Shown here one piece after another: positions 7,615 to 14,937 of a DNA stretch of 14,937 nt; the first letter of the stretch is position 1; each line of letters starts with the position of its first letter. A program made the position numbers and the translations under genes. A model generated the notes under the pieces. That model worked only from the letters and a program-made list of their open reading frames with translations. It did no database searches and was not told where the DNA came from. This DNA is from Desulfobacterales bacterium (lineage in GTDB: Bacteria > Desulfobacterota > Desulfobacteria > Desulfobacterales > Desulfosalsimonadaceae): the NCBI GenBank assembly GCA_018224315.1, contig JAGTVF010000343.1, positions 1-14,937 on the forward strand, written 5' to 3'.

Positions 7615-8619
7615 CTACTCCTTTTCAACTGGAAGGCCAGCCTCTTTCATTTTATCTCTGAAATCGTCTTCATATTCTTCGTAAGTATGGGTCTTGACCG
7701 GATAATTCCAGGGGTTGACATGGCGCTTGGCCCGGGAATTGTTGGGCAGGTTCCGGGTGGGGCTCAAAAAGACACCGCCCATGTGCATCAGCTTGCTAAA
7801 CGGTATATAGGCCACCAGAAGGGAAACAAAAAACAAGTGCACGTAAAAAAGCCCGCCGATGGTTCCCTCGGGAATCGAGGGCTGAAAGGTGGCCAGTCCC
7901 ATGGTCAGTTCCTTGACCCGAACCACGTCTACCTTGCTGACATAACGCATCATCAGACCGGTAACCGCAATGCCGATGATCAAAAACAACGGAAAAAAAT
8001 CAGCCGGCCTGGAAATGTAGACCAGTTTCGGCAAAAGCACCCGGCGCAGCAGAAGCAGGGAAGCGCCGGCCAGCAAAACCACCCCGGAAATAAACAAGTT
8101 GGGCAGCATAATCTGGAGCATGCCGTCGACGCGCTCGATCATGGTGACAAAAAACGGCACAGGCTCGGCAAAAAACCGGAGATGCCGGATCACCACAACC
8201 AGAAAGGAATAATGAAACATCAGAGCAAACAGCCACAACCACACCACCCACTTGTAGGTGATTTTCTGGCCGTCTTTTCCAAATCCGGTTCTGAGATTTT
8301 TAAGCAAAGAGCGGAACAGCAGAATTTCAAGAACCATGCGGATCACCACCTGGCCGGTAGTATAGGGGCTGTCAAACTTGTTGTGTTTGATCCACGGCAG
8401 GCTCTTTTGCTGGCCCATGGTCGTGGGAATCCGAAAAGGAACCGGAGATTTGGTCCAATCCAGAATCTTGTTGGCAAAGCCGATCAGAAAAACAATCAGG
8501 GCGAGATACGGTATGATCACGCCGAATAAAACTTCGAGTCCAGCTGCTTCCGCGCCTGCATATGAGATCAGTCCCAGAAGCACAACTGCAATGAGAGAAT
8601 ACAAATACGCTGCATTCAT
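7615..8619 (-). CDS. dsrM: DsrM, NarI-like diheme cytochrome b membrane subunit of DsrMKJOP
   Basis: Membrane cytochrome b that should oxidise menaquinol and deliver electrons to DsrK. The 334-residue protein has about six hydrophobic helices. Histidines in FHYSFLVVVIRHL and in FYVHLFF / KLMHMGG lie in or next to helices and are the likely heme b ligands, as in NarI. The soluble charged tail (RNLPNNSRAKRHVNPWNYP and onward) faces DsrK by analogy. I chose the ATG at 8619, with GAGG about 9 nt upstream, giving MNAAYLYSLIAVVLL. An upstream in-frame ATG at 8652 would add 11 basic residues encoded inside the GC-rich repeat region and is less likely. The 92 nt separating it from the gene ahead is the longest gap in the operon. 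Confidence 0.94.
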   Translation of the reverse strand: MNAAYLYSLIAVVLLGLISYAGAEAAGLEVLFGVIIPYLALIVFLIGFANKILDWTKSPVPFRIPTTMGQQKSLPWIKHNKFDSPYTTGQVVIRMVLEILLFRSLLKNLRTGFGKDGQKITYKWVVWLWLFALMFHYSFLVVVIRHLRFFAEPVPFFVTMIERVDGMLQIMLPNLFISGVVLLAGASLLLLRRVLLPKLVYISRPADFFPLFLIIGIAVTGLMMRYVSKVDVVRVKELTMGLATFQPSIPEGTIGGLFYVHLFFVSLLVAYIPFSKLMHMGGVFLSPTRNLPNNSRAKRHVNPWNYPVKTHTYEEYEDDFRDKMKEAGLPVEKE

Positions 8620-8646
8620 TGACCACCACCTCGCTTTGCCCGGTCG

Positions 8647-8697
8647 CGGCATGTGCCGGAGTATGCCGACCCCGGGCCGCCATGCCGGTTGTGCCGG
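8647..8697. repeat. GC-rich TGCCG repeat cluster in the leader of dsrM
   Basis: Between the RsbRD_N-domain gene and dsrM, TGCCG occurs on the plus strand at 8654, 8664, 8683 and 8692, so at steps of 10, 19 and 9 nt, close to whole helical turns. A 7-bp inverted repeat (CGGCATG at 8647-8653, CATGCCG at 8681-8687) spans the middle and could fold in dsrM leader RNA. GGTTAACC, an 8-bp palindrome, flanks it at 8695-8702. It could be an operator array, a structured spacer in the mRNA, or chance in a GC-rich stretch. There is no U-run, so it is not an ordinary terminator. Confidence 0.35.
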
Positions 8698-8711
8698 TTA
8701 ACCTTGTTTGT

Positions 8712-9260
8712 TTATTCCATAACTGCCGGATCGATATCCGGCACTTCGCAAATCAGCTCATTTTTGACCAGCAGCTGCCGGACACTGTTGCTGGCCTGTC
8801 GGGCCCGAAGGGTATAGATATGCTTCTTGCAGCCCATATAAAGATCAAAAGCCGTCAGCAGGGCTTTGTCAGCATGTTCGGCAATTTTATCCATCCTGAC
8901 TTTATCCGCCCTGGCTGCATCTTTTAGGGCTTTGCCATCCGCGGCCATGATTGCCTTGATCTGTGTAATAAAACCAAGGGCCGCCGAAGGTGCCAGCTCC
9001 TGTACGGCACGGACACGAACCATGGGATCCAGGGCCTGGCGGGCGGCGTCCGGATCATAGGCGTCTGCTGCCAGTACCGCAAACAGATTTCTGATGCCAT
9101 TTCTGAAGGCCGATCCCACCGGGTTGGCGAAAGGGTCTGTGGTGTCCTTGAAAAAACGGGCGGATTCATTGGGGTAAGTGCTCATCAGCGCATCCATCCA
9201 CTGATCCATCCACCTTTCTTTTCTGGCGGAGACAATATCCTTGGATTTTTCTTCCGGCAT
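8712..9260 (-). CDS. Stand-alone RsbRD N-terminal domain protein, first gene of the dsr operon
   Basis: 182-residue soluble protein, all of it fitting the RsbRD_N domain (N-terminal sensor-like domain of RsbT co-antagonists, a globin-like fold in characterised relatives). Diagnostic parts are RWMDQWMDALMSTYP (16-30), DPFANPVGS (42-50), VRVRAVQELAPSAALGF (81-97) and FDLYMGCKKHIYTLR (138-152). There is no STAS domain behind it, so the phosphorylatable output half of RsbR-type proteins is absent; no signal peptide or membrane helix. Cysteines at 144 and 171. It is the promoter-proximal gene of dsrMKJOP, 92 nt ahead of dsrM. From memory, similar genes precede dsrM in other sulfate reducers. Its function is unknown; sensing redox or a small ligand for the complex is a guess. 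The ATG at 9260 is chosen; a TTG at 9266 sits closer to the AAGAG ribosome site and would add two residues. Confidence 0.8.
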   Translation of the reverse strand: MPEEKSKDIVSARKERWMDQWMDALMSTYPNESARFFKDTTDPFANPVGSAFRNGIRNLFAVLAADAYDPDAARQALDPMVRVRAVQELAPSAALGFITQIKAIMAADGKALKDAARADKVRMDKIAEHADKALLTAFDLYMGCKKHIYTLRARQASNSVRQLLVKNELICEVPDIDPAVME

Positions 9261-9293
9261 TTGCAAAATTCTCTTTTAACTTAAATTCAAATG

Positions 9294-9305
9294 AATTACG
9301 TAATT
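9294..9305. promoter_or_regulatory. Perfect 12-bp palindrome, candidate operator of the dsr operon
   Basis: AATTACGTAATT reads the same on both strands. It lies about 12-23 nt downstream of the dsr -10 box, at or just after the expected transcription start (about 9310), where a bound repressor would block the operon. It is nested in a wider set of inverted parts: TTAAATT at 9281-9287 against AATTTAA at 9302-9308, and ATTCA-AA-TGAAT at 9285-9296. I do not recognise it as the site of a named regulator. Confidence 0.45.
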
Positions 9306-9313
9306 TAAAGGTG

Positions 9314-9340
9314 TTGACTATAGGCAAAACCCGCTATATT
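9314..9340 (+). promoter_or_regulatory. Possible promoter of the Hpt gene, overlapping the dsr promoter
   Basis: TTGACT (9314-9319) and TATATT (9335-9340) lie 15 nt apart on the plus strand. The boxes are good (5 of 6 each) but the spacer is 2 nt shorter than ideal. A start near 9347 would give a leader of about 95 nt. Both boxes overlap the opposite boxes of the dsr promoter, so if real the two cannot be occupied at once. Confidence 0.4.
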
Positions 9341-9345
9341 GTCAA
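9317..9345 (-). promoter_or_regulatory. Sigma70-type promoter of the dsr operon
   Basis: On the minus strand TTGACA (9345-9340) and TATAGT (9322-9317) are separated by exactly 17 nt: a perfect -35 box, a 5-of-6 -10 box and ideal spacing. Transcription would start near 9310 and give a leader of about 50 nt ahead of the RsbRD_N-domain gene. The box sequences equal those of the rplU promoter, which fits strong expression of a central respiratory complex. Confidence 0.8.
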
Positions 9346-9442
9346 GCAAATTCAAACCAGCAAGGCACACGCAACCTGTTTTTGATCCGGCTTTTTTGCA
9401 ATGGCCGATCATAATACCGTCGCACACCGGGAATCAAACAAT

Positions 9443-9763
9443 ATGGATATTGAAAAATTAGCCGCGCAGCTGGACATGAATAAAGAGGAATACACGGTGC
9501 TGCTCCGCCTTTTTATCCAGACATCGGTGACGGAATTGTCCGATTTGAAAGACGCAATAAAAGCCGGGAACCATGAAAAAGCCAAACACCTGCTCCACTC
9601 TTTTAAAGGCGCATCTGTCAATCTCGGATTTACAGAGTTTGCCGATCAAAGCCTTTATTTGCAGAACCTTGTTTATTTAAACCCGGATCAGGTCCCGGAC
9701 TTGATCCGGAAACTGATCCGGCAAATCCGGGACCTGGAAAACCTTTTGACTGCATCCCGATAA
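9443..9763 (+). CDS. Stand-alone Hpt (histidine phosphotransfer) domain protein
   Basis: Small cytosolic four-helix-bundle protein of 106 residues, expected to carry a phosphoryl group between a hybrid kinase's receiver domain and a response regulator. The signature HSFKGASVNLGF (residues 52-63) contains the phospho-accepting His52 followed by the conserved SxKG pattern. Helix-rich sequence precedes it (LLRLFIQTSVTELSDLKDAI) and a basic amphipathic helix ends the protein (LIRKLIRQIRDLENLL). There is no kinase, receiver or output domain. I chose the ATG at 9443 because GGGA lies about 9-10 nt upstream; an ATG at 9401 would add 14 unconserved-looking residues and has no ribosome site. The gene is divergent from the dsr operon and convergent with gyrB, 28 nt from its stop. 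Its partners are not in the window. Confidence 0.8.
   Translation: MDIEKLAAQLDMNKEEYTVLLRLFIQTSVTELSDLKDAIKAGNHEKAKHLLHSFKGASVNLGFTEFADQSLYLQNLVYLNPDQVPDLIRKLIRQIRDLENLLTASR
9689..9736. repeat. 11-bp inverted repeat inside the 3' end of the Hpt gene
   Basis: CAGGTCCCGGA (9689-9699) and TCCGGGACCTG (9726-9736) are perfect reverse complements, 26 nt apart. TGATCCGG occurs twice between them (9702-9709 and 9714-9721) with another ATCCGG at 9725-9730. All of it is coding sequence. The arms could fold in mRNA; AAAACCTTTTG follows, but no proper U-run. It may act in ending the Hpt transcript before gyrB, or simply reflect repeated Ile-Arg codons. Confidence 0.4.
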
Positions 9764-9791
9764 ATCCCATGCTTTTGGCCGGACAACCGGG

Positions 9792-12314
<2,523 letters not shown>

Positions 12315-12332
12315 TCACTTTTTGCGGTGTCA

Positions 12333-13451
12333 TTATATTTTCATAGGCATGATAATGTTTAAATACGACAGGTCGTCTTCGGCCCGGACAATACACGGAT
12401 GATCCTCGTCCTGGATATTGAGGCGAACCTTGTCCGTGCTGATGAAATTGAGCGCATCAATGAAATATCTGGGGTTAAATGCAATCTCCTGCTGGTGCCG
12501 GTCATATGCAATCTCCATGGATTCTTTGGATTCGCCCAGGGCGGCGTTGACCGTGCGCATGGTAATTTCATTGTTTTCCAGGTGAAAAACCACTCCCCGG
12601 TATTCTTCTGATGTGAGAATGGACATGCGTTTTAACATCATTAAAAGCAGATTGCGATCAAAAATAATGTCATAGGCCGGATCCGGCGCCAGCAGCTCTT
12701 CATAGGCCGGAAACATCCCGTTTAACAATTTTACGCTGATGGTTTCGTTTTCCTTTTTCACGATCAGGTAATTGTCCTTGATCCCCAGCTGGACCCGGCC
12801 TTCTGCGGGCAGAAACCGGTTGAGTTCATTTAATCCCTTTTTGGGAACGATCACCGTCGGCCCCGGAGCAAAGCCGGAATCCGGGTCACAAAGGTAATCG
12901 GCCTTGGCCAGTCTTCTGATGTCTGTTGAAACCATGCGCAGCAAGTTGTCATTGCCCTGCTCGATGCGCTCCAGGTTCACGCCGATCAAATGCGCCCTTT
13001 TTTCATCCCCGCCAACGCCCACAGCCACGGTTTTTTCTATCATTTTCTTAAGTTCCGGAGAAGCCATGGAAAAAAAACTGACCTCATCAATTTTCGGGGT
13101 ATCCGGAAACTCATCCGGATCCATGCCCACAATATGATATTCCACATTATCAGATGCGATTTCCACCCAGTTGTTTTCCATTTCCGACATTCGAATGGCT
13201 TCGGTGGGAAAATTTTTCACAATCTCGTTGAATTTTCTGGAATTAATGGTAATAGCGCCTTCAGCTTCCACTTCAGCCGGGAAAAAACCTTCAAATCCGG
13301 TTTCCAGGTCCGTGGCGGTTAACTCAACGCCGTTTTCCCTGGTTTGAAGCAAAACGGTTTCCGTGATGACCAGATTGGTTTTTCTTCCTGTAAGACCCTG
13401 GATTTGGGACAATACATCGGCAATGGTGCTTTTGTGGATTGTGATTCGCAT
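12333..13451 (-). CDS. dnaN: DNA polymerase III beta subunit (sliding clamp)
   Basis: Ring-shaped dimeric clamp that tethers DNA polymerase III and many repair proteins to DNA. The 372-residue length is standard (E. coli 366) and fits three repeated clamp domains. Typical parts are ITINSRKFNEIVKNFP (67-82), IGVNLERIEQGNDNLLRMVSTDIRRLA (split around residues 155-181), VIVPKKGLNELNRFL and the C-terminus YLNIIMPMKI, close to the usual MPMRL/MPMKI ending. The ATG at 13451 has AAGGA about 6 nt upstream. It is probably cotranscribed with gyrB. No dnaA is found upstream; instead a long AT-rich gap and a divergent gene follow. Confidence 0.97.
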   Translation of the reverse strand: MRITIHKSTIADVLSQIQGLTGRKTNLVITETVLLQTRENGVELTATDLETGFEGFFPAEVEAEGAITINSRKFNEIVKNFPTEAIRMSEMENNWVEIASDNVEYHIVGMDPDEFPDTPKIDEVSFFSMASPELKKMIEKTVAVGVGGDEKRAHLIGVNLERIEQGNDNLLRMVSTDIRRLAKADYLCDPDSGFAPGPTVIVPKKGLNELNRFLPAEGRVQLGIKDNYLIVKKENETISVKLLNGMFPAYEELLAPDPAYDIIFDRNLLLMMLKRMSILTSEEYRGVVFHLENNEITMRTVNAALGESKESMEIAYDRHQQEIAFNPRYFIDALNFISTDKVRLNIQDEDHPCIVRAEDDLSYLNIIMPMKI

Positions 13452-13534
13452 ACAGGATCCTTATTTGTTTATTAATAAATGAATAATGAAATAATGAAAT
13501 ATATGGTTTGTCGAAAAATGGAACAATTTTATAA

Positions 13535-13568
13535 TTATTTAAATTTATTCAAAAATGAATTTAAATAA
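13535..13568. repeat. AT-only inverted repeat upstream of dnaN
   Basis: TTATTTAAATT (13535-13545) and AATTTAAATAA (13558-13568) are perfect 11-bp reverse complements. Pairing continues inward after one T/G position with ATT against AAT, leaving a 4-nt CAAA loop. The stem has no G or C pairs, so as RNA it would be weak; as DNA it is an easily melted cruciform-type or protein-binding site. Confidence 0.6.
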
Positions 13569-13583
13569 AATTGTGATATTTTT

Positions 13584-13603
13584 TTGATAACAAGGTTGAT
13601 AAC
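13584..13603. repeat. Tandem TTGATAAC direct repeats
   Basis: TTGATAAC occurs at 13584-13591 and 13596-13603, separated by AAGG, so with a 12-nt period. Identical closely spaced octamers in a gene-free region suggest protein binding, for instance by DnaA (as GTTATCAA on the minus strand) or a regulator of dnaN. Neither is proven. Confidence 0.5.
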
Positions 13604-13910
13604 TTTGGTCTTGTAAAAATCGGCCAAAAAGTTGTTTAAAACTATTCTCTTGTTGACAAAATATCAATATCAAATTGTCAGCAGTCCATCAGCCAGCCCG
13701 GTATCAAAAAACGGTTTTGTAAAAAATGAATCATATCAATTGTGACATTTCAAATCCAGGGATAAAAAAAAGAAATAATTGATGAACGGATACAAAGCAT
13801 GATATCTGTTTTGGTTCCGTGCCGCGTATTTTGCATGGCCCGGAATTGATTGCCTGTGCAGCACGCCACAACGGGCTGCTTTCCAAATGATAAAAGGAGT
13901 ATGTTTGCAT

Positions 13911-14937
13911 ATGCGTCGTTTGGGCCGCTGGATTCTGGCTTTAACGAAATGGGCGGTTATTTTACTGCTGATTTGCGGGGTTATGTCCGTTTTTGCCGCT
14001 GCCGGAACCTATATCTATTTCAGCCGCGATCTTCCGAAAATTTCCTCCCTTGAGGATTATCAGCCATCTGTGGTGACAACGTTTTATTCAGACGATGACC
14101 GCAAGATTGCTGAATTCTACAAGCAGCGCCGGATCGTGGTGGAATTGTCCGAAATGCCAAAACACCTGATCCAGGCCTTTGTGGCCACGGAAGACGCCCG
14201 TTTCTATGAGCATGATGGCATTGATTTATACAGCATTGTGCGCGCATTTTTCAAAAACCTGGAGGCTGGCAGCATTGTTCAGGGCGGCAGCACCATTACC
14301 CAGCAGGTGGCCAAATCCTTTTTTCTGACGCCGGAACGCAGTTATACGCGCAAACTTCGGGAAGCCATTCTGGCTTACCGGATTGACCGGCATTTTACCA
14401 AGGATGAAATCCTGTTTTTGTATCTCAACCAGATCTATCTCGGCCACGGGGCTTACGGCGTGGAGGCGGCGGCCCAGAACTATTTCGGCAAATCCGCAGA
14501 AAATTTGACAATCGGGGAATCGGCCATGCTTGCCGGCCTGCCCCGGGCGCCGAGCTGGTATTCGCCCCATCGGCATTTTGAGCGCGCCCGGCAGCGGCAG
14601 ATTTATGTTTTAAACCGAATGGTTTCAGAAAACTTTATCACCAATTCCGAGGCCTCAGAAGCCATGAATACCGAGGTGGTCATTGAGAAACGTCCCAACT
14701 GGTTCCAGGAAACGGTTCCCTATTATACCGAGCACGTACGCCGGATGGTCAAAGCGCAATATGGTGAAAAACTGCTGTATACCGGCGGACTCAAAGTTTA
14801 TACGGCCGTTGACATTGAAAAGCAGGAACAAGCGCGAAGATCTGTTGAAAAAGGATTGCGGGACCTGGACAAACGCCAGGGATACCGTGGTCCTGTTCGT
14901 CATATTTCCAGAAAAGAGATTGAAGCCTTCAGCCAAA
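13911..14937 (+). CDS. mrcA: Penicillin-binding protein 1A, bifunctional glycosyltransferase/transpeptidase, N-terminal part (cut by window edge)
   Basis: Inner-membrane peptidoglycan synthase; 342 residues are visible and the gene runs off the right edge. One membrane anchor (about residues 7-36) is followed by the GT51 glycosyltransferase domain: ATEDARFYEHDGID (catalytic Glu94), GGSTITQQVAKSFFL (125-139), RKLREAILAYRID (147-159, second Glu151), KDEILFLYLNQIYLG (164-178) and ESAMLAGLPRAPSWYSP (203-219). ETVPYYTEHVRRMV (267-280) and YTGGLKVYTAVD mark the linker towards the transpeptidase, whose Ser motif lies outside. The ATG at 13911 lies 11 nt after AAGGAG (13894-13899); an in-frame TTG at 13905 has ideal 5-nt spacing and would add two residues. 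The ATG at 13901 belongs to another frame. Confidence 0.95.
   Translation, partial: MRRLGRWILALTKWAVILLLICGVMSVFAAAGTYIYFSRDLPKISSLEDYQPSVVTTFYSDDDRKIAEFYKQRRIVVELSEMPKHLIQAFVATEDARFYEHDGIDLYSIVRAFFKNLEAGSIVQGGSTITQQVAKSFFLTPERSYTRKLREAILAYRIDRHFTKDEILFLYLNQIYLGHGAYGVEAAAQNYFGKSAENLTIGESAMLAGLPRAPSWYSPHRHFERARQRQIYVLNRMVSENFITNSEASEAMNTEVVIEKRPNWFQETVPYYTEHVRRMVKAQYGEKLLYTGGLKVYTAVDIEKQEQARRSVEKGLRDLDKRQGYRGPVRHISRKEIEAFSQ

Larger units (their letters stand above)
13452..13910. other. 459-nt AT-rich gene-free region between dnaN and the PBP1A gene (control region, possible origin)
   Basis: No convincing gene on either strand. The dnaN half (13452-13620) is extremely AT-rich and holds a perfect 12-bp palindrome TTTATTAATAAA (13468-13479), three tandem AATAATGA-like units (13474-13497), a large AT hairpin (13535-13568) and two TTGATAAC direct repeats 12 nt apart (13584-13591, 13596-13603). 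GTTATCAA on the other strand is partly like a DnaA box (TTATCAACC matches TTATCCACA at 7 of 9), but I find no box with fewer mismatches. Neighbouring dnaN and gyrB are usual company of oriC. The right half is more balanced in composition and must carry the PBP1A promoter; I see only weak boxes there. For dnaN, TATATT with a poor -35 (TTGTTC) is the best candidate. Confidence 0.45.

Noticed and set aside
7687..8529. Long open frame on the plus strand opposite dsrM (280 codons)
   Set aside because: Composition is rich in Lys, Gln, His and Asn, typical of the reverse complement of membrane-protein codons; no known domain and dsrM is certain.
8620..8652. N-terminal extension of DsrM to the ATG at 8652
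   Set aside because: The added MPRPGKARWWS is basic, comes from the GC-rich repeat area and precedes a start with a better placed ribosome site.
9764..9791. Terminator between the convergent Hpt and gyrB genes
   Set aside because: Only a 4-5 bp CCGG-type stem is available and no U-run follows on either strand.
13654..13680. TTGACA box upstream of the PBP1A gene as its promoter, with TGACAA/TTGTCA arms
   Set aside because: No -10-like box lies at 16-18 nt, and the 6-bp arms around 15 nt are short enough to be chance in AT-rich DNA.
13850..14053. Small 67-codon frame overlapping the start of the PBP1A gene
   Set aside because: Most of it is the PBP1A start in another frame; no domain, and the strong ribosome site at 13894-13899 is better explained by the PBP1A start.

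Overview
The window reads as chromosomal core DNA of a sulfate- or sulfite-reducing bacterium of the Desulfobacterota (most like the Desulfobacterales; genus not resolvable by eye). The main evidence is a complete dsrMKJOP operon whose DsrJ, DsrK and DsrO look like those of sulfate reducers. Supporting evidence is the low-GC regulatory spacers between GC-rich genes and a Gram-negative type GyrB. I see no insertion sequences, phage genes, CRISPR array, tRNA or rRNA.

Layout, left to right. (1) 1-3399, minus strand: rplU-rpmA-obgE-proB-proA, read from a near-consensus sigma70-type promoter at 3441-3468. It covers two 50S proteins, a ribosome-associated GTPase and the first two steps of proline synthesis; proA runs off the left edge. 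(2) 3528-3567: a strong hairpin with a short U-run that ends the next operon. (3) 3602-9260, minus strand: an RsbRD_N-domain gene followed by dsrM, dsrK, dsrJ, dsrO and dsrP. DsrMKJOP is the membrane complex that passes electrons between the quinone pool, the periplasm and the DsrC trisulfide in dissimilatory sulfite reduction. The operon has a near-consensus promoter at 9317-9345. (4) 9443-9763, plus strand: a small stand-alone histidine phosphotransfer (Hpt) protein, divergent from the dsr operon; its possible promoter lies on top of the dsr promoter. (5) 9792-13451, minus strand: dnaN-gyrB, with no recF between them and no dnaA beside dnaN. (6) 13452-13910: a 459-nt gene-free, AT-rich stretch full of small repeats and palindromes, a candidate control region and just possibly a replication origin. 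(7) 13911 to the right edge, plus strand: the N-terminal part of a class A penicillin-binding protein (PBP1A type).

Most of the window is well-known housekeeping and energy metabolism. The least explained part is the control side of the dsr operon. A stand-alone RsbRD_N protein (a sensor domain normally joined to STAS domains in stressosome proteins) is the first gene of the operon, and an orphan Hpt protein is divergent from it across a compact promoter region with a perfect 12-bp palindrome. A run of helically spaced TGCCG repeats separates the RsbRD_N gene from dsrM. These are observations from sequence; a shared regulatory system is inference.
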